From: Paracoccaceae bacterium
GTDB lineage: Bacteria > Pseudomonadota > Alphaproteobacteria > Rhodobacterales > Rhodobacteraceae
Reading direction: 5' to 3'
NCBI GenBank assembly: GCA_009920815.1
Contig: RFZH01000053.1
Span: forward strand, 1 to 12,414
DNA: 12,414 nucleotides
Shown here: positions 1-7,572 of the stretch, in pieces
Layout of the letters: each line of letters begins with the position of its first letter
Position numbering within the stretch: position 1 is the first letter of the stretch
Notes under the pieces: generated by a model
The model's database searches: none
Seen by the model: only the letters and a program-made list of their open reading frames with translations
What the model was told of the DNA's origin: nothing
Translations under genes and position numbers: made by a program

Positions 1-91
1 TGCTGCCCCCACACGCCCCATATCAGAGATTTTTCTGTTGATCCCAATTTGTTTACGCCTAAAGTTGCGACACAAACGAGGGTTTATCAAC

Positions 92-1669
92 ATGCGTGAT
101 TTTCATCTACCTGGACGTTCAGCGGTTTTTGCGGACAACGGCGCAGTGGCGACAAGCCATCCCTTAGCCGCTCAAGTTGCTATAGAGACATTGAAAAGCG
201 GCGGCAACGCCATGGACGCAGCCATTGCGGGAGGCATCCTGCTTGGGATTTGTGAACCTCAAATGACAGGGATCGGTGGCGATTGCTTTGTGTTGTTTTC
301 ACCTGCCGGACGCGATGATATCCTTGCTATGAACGGATCTGGATGCGCGCCTGCCGCGCTGAATGCGCAATTGCTGAGGGATCAAGGACATAGCACCGTT
401 CCACTGCGCGATGTCAGCGCAGTGACGATCCCGGGGGCTGTGGATGCCTTTTGCCAGCTCAGTGCAGATTGGGGCAAATTGGGCATCGATCGCATTCTGG
501 CGCCGTCGATTCACTATGCAAAAACAGGTGTTCCCGTTGCACCGCGGGTTGCCGCAGATTGGACGGGATTGATCGGCGATCTTCATGAAACAGCGCACCC
601 TTATTTTACAAACAATGGCAAAGCGCCCCGCATCGGCGACCGCCATGCGCATCCAAAACTTGCCGACGTTCTTACCGAGATTGCAAAACAGGGTCGCGAT
701 GGGTTCTATCGCGGTAAAGTTGCCGAAGACATGGTGAACAGCCTGCGTGCGTTAGGGGGCGTTCACACGCTTGACGACTTTGATCGTCAGATCGCGTTTT
801 ATACGACCCCAATAAAAGGGTCATACCACGGCTTTGATCTTGTCGAGCATCCACCAAACGGCCAAGGTGCAACCGCCCTTTTGATGGCGAACATACTGTC
901 GCATTTTGACATGGCTTCGATGGAACCGTTTGGCGCGCTGCGCACCCATATCGAGGCAGAGGCTGCAAAGCTGGCATATGATGCACGAAACCGCTTTATC
1001 GCTGACAATGATCATGGAATCGTTCAAGAACGCATGTTGGCCCCTGAAACGGCAAAAACGCTGGCGGATTTGATTAAAATGGACAGCGTTATCACGGATG
1101 TGATCGGTACGACAGAGGCGGTACACAAAGACACTGTTTATATCACAGTGGTCGATCAGGACCGGATGAGTGTTTCACTGATCTATTCAATTTTTCATGG
1201 CTTTGGTTCGGGCATTGCAAGCCGTGACTTTGGCGTGCTGTTTCAAAATCGCGGCGCGGGATTTAACTTGATCCCAGGTCATAGAAACGAATTGCAGGGC
1301 GGGGCGCGTCCAATGCACACGATTATCCCCGCTATGTTGTCAAAAAATGGTGCTCCCGTTATGCCTTTTGGTGTGATGGGCGGGCAATATCAGCCTAATG
1401 GACATATTCGATTAATTTCAAATATGCTAGAATACGGCATGTCTGTACAGTCAGCAATCGACGCCCCCCGCGCATTTGCCGAAGCGGGGATGTTGAAAAT
1501 CGAACGCGGATATAGTGCCCAAGTCGTGCAAGAACTTGCCGATATTGGTCATAAAATCACGCAAGACGTGCCCCCAATTGGCGGAGCGCAAGCGATTTAT
1601 ATGCATGACACGGGTGTCTTAGAGGCTGGGTCTGATCCCCGCAAAGACGGATGCGCCCTGGGCTATTAA
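92..1669 (+). CDS. gamma-glutamyltransferase-family Ntn hydrolase (YwrD-like, cytoplasmic)
   Basis: This 525-residue protein belongs to the gamma-glutamyltranspeptidase family, whose precursors cleave themselves at an internal threonine that becomes the N-terminal nucleophile of the small subunit. The N-terminal signature is clear (ATSHPLAAQVAIETLKSGGN, then GIGGDCFVL). The likely nucleophile is Thr348 in DTVYITVVD, which would split the chain into about 347 and 178 residues. The small subunit continues with the glycine-rich GGARPMHT and FGVMGGQYQPNG segments typical of the active site. There is no signal peptide, unlike classical periplasmic GGT, so the protein resembles the cytoplasmic YwrD-type branch. 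Its substrate (a gamma-glutamyl compound, or an acyl amide as in cephalosporin acylases) cannot be read from the sequence. The start at 92 is preferred over an in-frame ATG at 38 because GAGGG lies about 9 bases upstream and the family N-terminus aligns there. It is convergent with hspQ, only 5 bases away. Confidence 0.9.
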   Translation: MRDFHLPGRSAVFADNGAVATSHPLAAQVAIETLKSGGNAMDAAIAGGILLGICEPQMTGIGGDCFVLFSPAGRDDILAMNGSGCAPAALNAQLLRDQGHSTVPLRDVSAVTIPGAVDAFCQLSADWGKLGIDRILAPSIHYAKTGVPVAPRVAADWTGLIGDLHETAHPYFTNNGKAPRIGDRHAHPKLADVLTEIAKQGRDGFYRGKVAEDMVNSLRALGGVHTLDDFDRQIAFYTTPIKGSYHGFDLVEHPPNGQGATALLMANILSHFDMASMEPFGALRTHIEAEAAKLAYDARNRFIADNDHGIVQERMLAPETAKTLADLIKMDSVITDVIGTTEAVHKDTVYITVVDQDRMSVSLIYSIFHGFGSGIASRDFGVLFQNRGAGFNLIPGHRNELQGGARPMHTIIPAMLSKNGAPVMPFGVMGGQYQPNGHIRLISNMLEYGMSVQSAIDAPRAFAEAGMLKIERGYSAQVVQELADIGHKITQDVPPIGGAQAIYMHDTGVLEAGSDPRKDGCALGY

Positions 1670-1674
1670 GCGTC

Positions 1675-2007
1675 TCAGTTCATATTGAAATGGAGCGGAT
1701 AGTGGCCATCTTGAAATGGGCCAAACAAATCTGTGATATCCGGATGTTCAACCGGTTCACCTGAGGCATCCTCGACCAAATTCTGTTCTGAGACATAGGC
1801 CACATAATAGCTATGATCATTCTCAGCCAGCAGATGGTAATAGGGCTGCTCTTTTTTGGGCCGACTATCCTCGGGGATCGCTTCGTACCATTCATCAGTA
1901 TTATTAAATTCTGGGTCAACATCGAACACAACACCGCGAAACGGATGTTTGCGGTGGCGCACAACCTGACCAAGGTGGTATTTTGCAATTTTCGTATACA
2001 TAGTCAC
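1675..2007 (-). CDS. hspQ: heat shock protein HspQ / YccV-like
   Basis: This small protein of 110 residues matches the HspQ (YccV, hemimethylated-DNA-binding-domain) family along its whole length. The recognisable blocks are KYHLGQVVRHRKHPFRGVVFDVDP at the start, WYEAIPEDSRPKKEQPYYHLL in the middle and YVSEQNLVEDASGEPVEHPD near the end. In enterobacteria HspQ is a heat-induced factor that acts as an adaptor and enhancer of Lon and was also described as binding hemimethylated oriC DNA. Those roles are transferred from the family. The start is a GTG at 2005-2007 with GGAG 6 bases upstream; an in-frame ATG two codons later (2001) has the same motif at a poorer spacing of 12. The gene ends 5 bases from the convergent glutamyltransferase gene with no hairpin between them. 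No clear heat-shock sigma-32 promoter was seen upstream. Confidence 0.92.
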   Translation of the reverse strand: MTMYTKIAKYHLGQVVRHRKHPFRGVVFDVDPEFNNTDEWYEAIPEDSRPKKEQPYYHLLAENDHSYYVAYVSEQNLVEDASGEPVEHPDITDLFGPFQDGHYPLHFNMN

Positions 2008-2241
2008 CCGTTACTCCAGGTCGTGCTTCTACATCTTTGAAAATACATTGTCTAGCGCGCAGTATATCATATTGACGAAACAATGTGTGCATAAAACCCA
2101 AACAACTTTGTAGCATTTATCATATTGAAAGGTATTTAGGCACAATCAGGCCGTATTGAGTACCTATCCATAATTGGGGTTTCAGATTGGTCAGAAATTT
2201 TGTACAATTTCACGATAAAAAACAAAGAAAGCGAGAGAGGA
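2008..2241. promoter_or_regulatory. divergent hspQ / lipoprotein intergenic region with candidate promoters and short repeats
   Basis: This AT-rich gap should hold the promoters of both flanking genes. For hspQ (minus) there is an extended -10, TGATATACT, with its hexamer at 2061-2066, about 55 bases before the start; no matching -35 is visible. For the lipoprotein gene (plus) TACAAT at 2203-2208 is the best -10, again without a good -35. An 11-base direct repeat, TATCATATTGA, occurs at 2065-2075 and 2118-2128, and the first copy overlaps the hspQ -10. A 7-base inverted repeat (ACATTGT at 2045-2051, ACAATGT at 2080-2086) brackets the same -10. These could be operator sites, but short AT-rich repeats arise easily by chance. 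Confidence 0.3.
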
Positions 2242-2826
2242 ATGAGCAGAACTCTTCGCACAATTTTATGTGTGCTATTACTTGCGTCATGTGGCGCAAC
2301 CTATAATTCGGCCCCGCGCAATATGGACAACGCGTGTTCAATCTTGTCACAACGACCAGGGTTTAGTCGTGCGTTCCAGTCCGCCAAACGGAAATGGGGT
2401 GTTCCTGTGCATGTGCAAATGGCGACAATCCATCAGGAAAGCAAATTTATTGGGAATGCGCGAACGCCAATGCGTTATTTCTTAGGGGTTATTCCACGCG
2501 GACGACAAAGCTCCGCCTATGGCTATGCCCAAGCGCTTGATGGAACTTGGGCCGATTATCGTCGTGCGACGGGCCGTTTTGGCGCGCGACGCGACAATAT
2601 CAATGATGCAGCCGATTTCATGGGTTGGTATATGAACAATTCCAAAAATAAATTGGGCTTATCCCTATCTGACACGCGAAACCAATATTTAGCCTATCAC
2701 GAAGGTCAAACTGGATACTCACGCGGGTCGCACCGCAAAAAAGCGTGGTTGATTGATGTCGCTGATAAAGTCCAAACCCGCAGTAATATGTACGAACGGC
2801 AACTCGCAAGCTGTGGCAAATCTTAA
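2242..2826 (+). CDS. putative lipoprotein with lytic-transglycosylase (SLT) fold
   Basis: This is a 194-residue secreted lipoprotein. Residues 1-17 form a lipoprotein signal with lipobox LLAS-C, Cys17 being the expected lipidated residue; the residue after it is Gly, which suggests outer-membrane sorting. The rest resembles a family of small SLT-domain proteins. HVQMATIHQESKF carries the presumed catalytic Glu66 followed by Ser, as in soluble lytic transglycosylases. SAYGYAQALDGTWADYRR corresponds to the GxxQ-type substrate-groove motif, and QYLAYHEG to the conserved tyrosine/glycine block near the C-terminus. A peptidoglycan-cleaving role is inferred and the biological role is unknown. Cys32 and Cys191 could form a disulfide. 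The start at 2242 is chosen because GAGAGAGG lies just upstream and the signal peptide begins there; an in-frame ATG at 2200 would add 14 polar residues that spoil it. It diverges from hspQ and converges on lolA. Confidence 0.8.
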   Translation: MSRTLRTILCVLLLASCGATYNSAPRNMDNACSILSQRPGFSRAFQSAKRKWGVPVHVQMATIHQESKFIGNARTPMRYFLGVIPRGRQSSAYGYAQALDGTWADYRRATGRFGARRDNINDAADFMGWYMNNSKNKLGLSLSDTRNQYLAYHEGQTGYSRGSHRKKAWLIDVADKVQTRSNMYERQLASCGKS

Positions 2827-2831
2827 AAGTG

Positions 2832-2850
2832 GCCCGCAGATGATGCGGGC
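2832..2850. terminator. bidirectional hairpin terminator shared by lipoprotein gene and lolA
   Basis: The perfect 7-bp stem GCCCGCA (2832-2838) and TGCGGGC (2844-2850) has a 5-base loop and sits 5 bases after the lipoprotein stop codon. On the plus strand it is followed by TATTTCCTTT. Read on the minus strand it is followed by CCACTTTTAAG, so both convergent genes have a T-rich tail, imperfect in each case. Its last base is also the final base of the lolA stop codon (2850-2852), so the terminator begins as lolA translation ends. Confidence 0.7.
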
Positions 2851-3458
2851 TATTTCCTTTGTTCTTTGCGGCGATCTATTTCTAAAGGTATATTAAACAT
2901 CTGGTCACCCAGTCGCGTACCATTTTGTGTGTCGTTTAGGATGACAATCGTCGCTTCTCCGCTTTCGTTGTGTACGATCCATTGACGCAATTCTGGTGTT
3001 TGTCCGGTAAATATCAAATCCAAGCGACCACGTTCAGGGTGATCTGGATCCTGAACTGTTAGCGTCGTTGCCGTGCCATCATAGTGATGACCAACCACCA
3101 TACGATCCCGCGCCAAATTAATCGATGTACCAAGGATCAATGAAAGCGGCGTTTTGCTAAGTGGATAGCTTTCTGGTGTTTCGTTTCCCTTTGGATCAAA
3201 TATCGCCAAAGCACCCGCAGAGGCCAAGACCAATGCATTGTTTGGAGGATCATATTCGAACCGAATTCGTCCTGGACGCTTGATATAAATCTTACCCGTG
3301 GACAATGTCCCGTCTGTGTTAATCTGCGTAAATTGTGACTGAACCGTCGATAGTTCATTCAAATACCGAGAAAGACTATCCAGCGATAATTTATCAGCAA
3401 GCGCAGTGCTGGCGGATAACACGGCAATGATGCCAATTGATAAAAGCGTTTTTTTCAT
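2850..3458 (-). CDS. lolA: outer-membrane lipoprotein carrier protein LolA
   Basis: The protein has 202 residues. LolA is the periplasmic chaperone that accepts lipoproteins released by the LolCDE transporter and hands them to the outer-membrane receptor. Residues 1-21 form a classical Sec signal peptide (KK, hydrophobic core, ALA then Asp22). The mature part shows the family hallmarks: an opening helix with LSTVQSQFTQ, then TGKIYIKRPGRIRFEYDPP, which contains the conserved RPGRxRFEY strand pair and the arginine important for lipoprotein release. The length is usual for the family. The start has only a weak ribosome site (AAAG about 3 bases before the ATG). It lies 80 bases downstream of ftsK on the same strand, an arrangement common in alphaproteobacteria, so it is probably part of the ftsK transcript, with the intervening hairpins perhaps setting its level. 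Confidence 0.92.
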   Translation of the reverse strand: MKKTLLSIGIIAVLSASTALADKLSLDSLSRYLNELSTVQSQFTQINTDGTLSTGKIYIKRPGRIRFEYDPPNNALVLASAGALAIFDPKGNETPESYPLSKTPLSLILGTSINLARDRMVVGHHYDGTATTLTVQDPDHPERGRLDLIFTGQTPELRQWIVHNESGEATIVILNDTQNGTRLGDQMFNIPLEIDRRKEQRK

Positions 3459-3478
3459 AGCTTTAAAATAATTGGAAA

Positions 3479-3536
3479 GGCGATCACATGCATCCCCTTT
3501 CGCGTAAATGTGATATCGCCGCCCCGAAGGGCGGCG
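3479..3536 (-). promoter_or_regulatory. two overlapping RNA hairpins in the ftsK-lolA gap
   Basis: Read on the minus strand, a perfect 8-bp GC-only stem (CGCCGCCC and GGGCGGCG, 3536-3529 with 3524-3517) closes a UUCG loop through a C-G pair, the very stable cUUCGg tetraloop. It begins 2 bases after the ftsK stop codon and is not followed by a U run. A second stem pairs GGCGATATCACAT (3520-3508) with ATGTGATCGCC (3489-3479): 11 pairs with a 2-base AT bulge and an 18-base loop, followed by TTTCCAATTATTTT. The four bases 3517-3520 belong to both stems, so only one can form fully at a time. It could be a processing or stability element, or a partial attenuator between ftsK and lolA. The structure is seen in the sequence; the function is inferred. 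Confidence 0.5.
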
Positions 3537-3538
3537 GA

Positions 3539-6259
3539 TTATTGCTGTTCCGGCACCAAGATTTCACGTTTGCCGACATGATTGGCGGCAGAAATAAGGC
3601 CTTCGTCCTCCATCTGTTCGACAAGGCGCGCCGCTTTGTTGTACCCGATCGCCAATTTGCGTTGAATATAACTGGTCGATACTTTGCGGTCTTTTAGAAC
3701 GATTCCAACAGCTTGGTCATAAAGAGCGTCTTCGCCGTCGGTATTGCCACCAAGCCCTAAAACCAAATCGATGCTGTCGACTTTGTCATCCTCTGGACCG
3801 TCCACAACACCTGATTTGTAGTCGGGGGGACCAAACGCTTTTAAGTGGTTCACAATCTCTTCAACTTCTTCGTCAGAAACAAAAGGACCATGGCAGCGCA
3901 TGATTTTTGACCCGCCTGCCATGTAAAGCATATCGCCCATACCCAACAATTGTTCTGCGCCCATTTCGCCCAAAATAGTGCGGCTGTCGATTTTCGATGT
4001 CACTTGGAACGAAATCCTTGTTGGAAAGTTCGCCTTGATCGTGCCCGTAATCACGTCCACAGACGGACGCTGCGTGGCCATGATCAAATGGATGCCTGAC
4101 GCACGCGCCATTTGGGCCAAGCGTTGAATACAGGCTTCGATTTCCTTACCTGCAACCATCATCAAATCTGCCATTTCGTCGACGATCACAACGATATAGG
4201 GCATTTTCTCTGGCTTGAATTCTTCGGTTTCAAAAACGGGATCCCCGGTTTCATCATCAAATCCCGTCTGAATCGTGCGGCTGAACATTTCGCCCTTGGA
4301 CAAAGCGTCCTGGACACGGCCGTTATAACCATCGATATTGCGCACGCCCATTTTCGACATTTTGCGATAGCGCTCTTCCATTTCACCGACCACCCATTTC
4401 AGGGCAACAACCGCTTTTTTCGGGTCGGTCACAACAGGTGACAACAAATGCGGGATGCCGTCATAAACCGACAATTCCAACATTTTCGGATCGATCATAA
4501 TCAATCGACATTCTTCGGGTGTCAGCTTGTAGAGCAGCGAAAGGATCATCGTGTTGATCGCAACCGATTTACCCGAACCCGTGGTCCCCGCGATCAAAAG
4601 GTGGGGCATTTTCGCCAAATTCGCCACAATCGGTTCACCGCCGATATCCTTGCCCAGCGCCAAAGGCAATTTATGATTACCATCCCCAAAGGCACGCGAT
4701 GACAGAATTTCGCGCAACACAACCTTTTCGCGGTTTTCATTTGGCAATTCGATACCGATCACCGAACGACCAGGCACCGTTGACACACGGGCAGACAGCG
4801 CTGACATGGACCGCGCGATATCGTCCGCCAATCCTATAACACGGCTGGCTTTGAGGCCTGGTGCAGGTTCTAATTCATACATGGTGACGACCGGACCTGG
4901 GCGCACAGAGACGATTTCGCCCTTAACGCCATAATCGTCCAAAACGGCTTCTAACAAACGTGCGTTTTCCTCTAACGCCTCGTCCGATAGGTGCAGCCTT
5001 TGAATGGTCGCTGGATTTTCCAATAATCCAAGGGGCGGCAATTCAAATTCAACCCTGTTTGCATCACCAAAATTCAAGGCAGGTTGTGCTTCGGCGCGGG
5101 CGCGCACAGATTGTTGAATGGGTTTGCGCGTCGGTTGCTGAACCACGTTCTTTTTAGATTCATACCCCGATTGTTCTAGTTGGCTTTGCGGCACATCTTG
5201 TGGTTCATAAAGATCTTGTTCCCAATCCTCATCAATTGGATCGGACGTAAAGGCCATATCGTCGAACGCGTCAGCAGGATCTACGCTATTATGGCCATGT
5301 GAGGGCTGTGATAAAAAAGACGGCTCAATACGTTCTGCGCGCGACTTGATACGTTCTTCGCCGGGCATTTCATCAACTTGAACATTTGACACACTCTCGA
5401 CCAACTCAGGCTCAGGCATTGTTTCAAATTTTTTCTTTAATAACGGCATGCGCGACAAAAAGCTTGATTTAGGTTCATTCACCTCGACCTTTGGCGCGAA
5501 GTCATACTCTAGAAAATCATCTTCGACGTCTGCATCGCGGCTTAGCTTGATGTCACGGCGTTGTGCCGTTTTATCATGCGCATCCCGCGCAACAACGATG
5601 GCCTTATTGGCTCCGCGCCCCATGGCAGTTGCAAGTGCCGCATAGCTCATTACGACGCCGATATAAAGGAAACGTGCGATCATGCGCAGTTCTTCTTTGT
5701 CAAAGCCAAGAACAAAAAGCCCCAGCGCAACCATCGCACCAATTGAGGTCAAAAGTACCAAAGTAATACCAACGCCAGGCGAAACAGGTAAAAAGGACAA
5801 CAAAGATCCGACAACGGTATCGCCGAACAACCCGCCCATTCCAAAGTTATGCGTCCATGCAGCGGCTGGCACCAAAGATGCGGCATAAATTGAGAATAAG
5901 GCAATTGCTATTGGCGCAAAGACCAATCGGGTTGTTGCACGATCAGATCCTTTGTGCAGGAAAAATCGTATCCCCCAAGTGAACAACATAATTGCAAACG
6001 ACCATGCCCCCAAGCCTAAGATCAACATCAAAGGGGACGCAACATTCGCACCAAATGTACCCAGCCAATTTTGAACTGGTATATCCGACGCAGAAGCCAA
6101 GCCTGGATCAGTCGGCGAATAGCTAAACAGGATCAGGCCGATAACCACGGAAAATGCGATTAGCACCAGCCCCATCAATTCGGCGCCACGCCGTTGAAGG
6201 GTTTCTTGGGTTTTGCTATCGATCAAAGGGTCGCGTCCTCGTGCGTGATGATATGTCAT
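3539..6259 (-). CDS. ftsK: DNA translocase FtsK
   Basis: The protein has 906 residues. FtsK is the septal, membrane-anchored DNA pump that moves the terminus region during division and activates dimer resolution by XerCD. The N-terminus has four or five membrane segments (about 28-48, 75-100, 112-134, 163-186 and possibly 195-212). A hydrophilic acidic linker (about 240-400) follows, then the alpha/beta motor domain. Walker A is GTTGSGKS at 558-565 with Lys564, and Walker B is VVIVDEMAD with Asp694-Glu695. RASGIHLIMATQRPSVDVITG is the RecA-like sensor region. The last 65 residues form the winged-helix gamma domain that reads KOPS sequences (DRKVSTSYIQRKLAIGYNKA). The short linker makes it smaller than E. 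coli FtsK, as is usual in alphaproteobacteria. Its ribosome site GAGG, 5 bases before the ATG, overlaps the TGA of the upstream aminotransferase gene, so the two are probably translationally coupled. Confidence 0.97.
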   Translation of the reverse strand: MTYHHARGRDPLIDSKTQETLQRRGAELMGLVLIAFSVVIGLILFSYSPTDPGLASASDIPVQNWLGTFGANVASPLMLILGLGAWSFAIMLFTWGIRFFLHKGSDRATTRLVFAPIAIALFSIYAASLVPAAAWTHNFGMGGLFGDTVVGSLLSFLPVSPGVGITLVLLTSIGAMVALGLFVLGFDKEELRMIARFLYIGVVMSYAALATAMGRGANKAIVVARDAHDKTAQRRDIKLSRDADVEDDFLEYDFAPKVEVNEPKSSFLSRMPLLKKKFETMPEPELVESVSNVQVDEMPGEERIKSRAERIEPSFLSQPSHGHNSVDPADAFDDMAFTSDPIDEDWEQDLYEPQDVPQSQLEQSGYESKKNVVQQPTRKPIQQSVRARAEAQPALNFGDANRVEFELPPLGLLENPATIQRLHLSDEALEENARLLEAVLDDYGVKGEIVSVRPGPVVTMYELEPAPGLKASRVIGLADDIARSMSALSARVSTVPGRSVIGIELPNENREKVVLREILSSRAFGDGNHKLPLALGKDIGGEPIVANLAKMPHLLIAGTTGSGKSVAINTMILSLLYKLTPEECRLIMIDPKMLELSVYDGIPHLLSPVVTDPKKAVVALKWVVGEMEERYRKMSKMGVRNIDGYNGRVQDALSKGEMFSRTIQTGFDDETGDPVFETEEFKPEKMPYIVVIVDEMADLMMVAGKEIEACIQRLAQMARASGIHLIMATQRPSVDVITGTIKANFPTRISFQVTSKIDSRTILGEMGAEQLLGMGDMLYMAGGSKIMRCHGPFVSDEEVEEIVNHLKAFGPPDYKSGVVDGPEDDKVDSIDLVLGLGGNTDGEDALYDQAVGIVLKDRKVSTSYIQRKLAIGYNKAARLVEQMEDEGLISAANHVGKREILVPEQQ

Positions 6260-6266
6260 GCCAGCC

Positions 6267-7451
6267 TCACTTTTTATATAAACAGTGTTTCAGCGCAATT
6301 AGCCCTGCCTCTGTTTCTTCTTTGGATGCAACCAATGCGACCCTGATATAAGGGGCGCCAGGTGTGCCATCTTTGGTTTCTTTCGATAAGTATCGCCCCG
6401 GCAAAACACGTACGCCAGTTTCTTGCCAAAGACGCACTGCCGCCGCTTCGCCATCACTGACGTTCAGCCACAGGAAAAATCCTGCCTGCGGGCTGTGATA
6501 TCCGTCGATATCGCCCAAGACGCGATCCGCAAGTTCGAATTTTTCACGATACAAGCGTCTATTCTCGATAACATGTTCTTCGTCAGACCACGCGGCAACA
6601 GACACAGCCTGGAGCGGCGCAGGAATGGGCGCGCCTGAATAGGCGCGCAATTGTTTACAGCGCGCGATAGACTGTGGCCCACCCGCGATAAAGCCAGATC
6701 GCAATCCAGGTAGATTGGAACGTTTGGACAAGGAGTGGAAAATGATCACGCGCTCGGGATCTGCACCCAAATCTTTGGCAACTTGCAGTGCGCCCACAGG
6801 CGCGTCGTCGCGATAAATCTCTGAATAACATTCATCAGCAAAGATTTGAAAATCATAACGCTCTGCAAGCGTAATCAGTTCTCGCCAATAATCATAGGTC
6901 GCAATTGCACCCTGTGGATTTGATGGCGAACACAAATAGGCAATCGTTGTGCGGTTCAGGATATCCGCGGGCAGCGAATGATAATCAGGCAAAAATCCGG
7001 TGGCTGCAGTGGCGGGCACAAACACAGGCTCGGCTCCGACAGAAATCGCAGCGATCATATAGACCTGATAAAACGGATTGGGCATCAAAACGACAGGACG
7101 CTGGTTGTGTTTTTCTTCGGGGCATAAGGCCATCGCTGCGTTATATAGCGCCTCGCGCGTGCCATTTGCGGTCATGATTTGTGTCGAGGCATCGACAACC
7201 ACGTCAAATCGTTTTGCAATCCAATCTGAAATTGCAGACTGTAATTCCACTGTGCCATCGTTCGCAGGATAACTGTTAAATCCAGCGGCATTTTCAACGA
7301 TAATATCGGTGACCCACTTAGGAAAGGCGTGCTTTGGCTCGCCAATTGTCATATGGCGCACTGGTCCGCCCGCTGGATGATGATCCAACAGAGCGCGCAG
7401 ACGCGGAAACGCATAGGCCGGAAGGTTCGAAAACCGCTCGGGAAACCTCAT
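6267..7451 (-). CDS. class I/II pyridoxal-phosphate aminotransferase, DapC-like
   Basis: This 394-residue protein is a fold-type I aminotransferase. Positions here count from a longer start at 7463 (subtract 4 for the chosen start). YLCSPSNPQGA carries the cofactor-binding Asn182, ADECYSEIYRD carries Asp210 and Tyr213, and HSLSKRSNLPGLRSGF carries the PLP-binding Lys247 and a conserved Arg. The SLSKRSNLPGLRSGF wording is characteristic of the succinyldiaminopimelate aminotransferase (DapC) group, which would place it in lysine and peptidoglycan precursor synthesis, but related transaminases share it, so the substrate is uncertain. I prefer the ATG at 7451 over that at 7463: GAGG lies 6 bases before it and forms part of the earlier ATGAGG, whereas the earlier ATG has no ribosome site. 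It is followed 7 bases later by ftsK. Confidence 0.85.
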   Translation of the reverse strand: MRFPERFSNLPAYAFPRLRALLDHHPAGGPVRHMTIGEPKHAFPKWVTDIIVENAAGFNSYPANDGTVELQSAISDWIAKRFDVVVDASTQIMTANGTREALYNAAMALCPEEKHNQRPVVLMPNPFYQVYMIAAISVGAEPVFVPATAATGFLPDYHSLPADILNRTTIAYLCSPSNPQGAIATYDYWRELITLAERYDFQIFADECYSEIYRDDAPVGALQVAKDLGADPERVIIFHSLSKRSNLPGLRSGFIAGGPQSIARCKQLRAYSGAPIPAPLQAVSVAAWSDEEHVIENRRLYREKFELADRVLGDIDGYHSPQAGFFLWLNVSDGEAAAVRLWQETGVRVLPGRYLSKETKDGTPGAPYIRVALVASKEETEAGLIALKHCLYKK

Positions 7452-7493
7452 AATGTGCCTCATAGATCAGGGTCTTATGCCCCGTTTTTCTAT

Positions 7494-7522
7494 AAGATAC
7501 CTGAGGTTTACCGCTTCGTCCA
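7494..7522 (-). promoter_or_regulatory. candidate promoter for aminotransferase-ftsK-lolA
   Basis: In the gap between the amidase stop and the aminotransferase start the minus strand reads TGGACG (7522-7517), a 17-base spacer, then TATCTT (7499-7494). Each hexamer matches the sigma-70 consensus at four of six positions, and the spacing is ideal. The predicted start of transcription would be about 35 bases before the aminotransferase ATG at 7451. If real, ftsK can be expressed independently of the amidase gene. No terminator hairpin separates the two genes. Confidence 0.25.
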
Positions 7523-7572
7523 GAAAAACGCGCCGTATTTTCAACAATGTGGCCCGAAAAACGCAGTTTATT

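Noticed and set aside
1..91. Remnant of an upstream gene or a promoter before the glutamyltransferase gene
   Set aside because: No convincing reading frame, hairpin or consensus promoter is visible in these bases apart from the ribosome site near 78-82.
299..1126. Several minus-strand open frames inside the glutamyltransferase gene
   Set aside because: They mirror codon usage of the real gene on the other strand and resemble no protein family.
1681..1690. CATATTGAAA at the 3' end of hspQ, identical to bases 2121-2130, as a third copy of the intergenic repeat
   Set aside because: It encodes conserved-frame residues at the HspQ C-terminus and is short and AT-rich, so chance is the simpler explanation.
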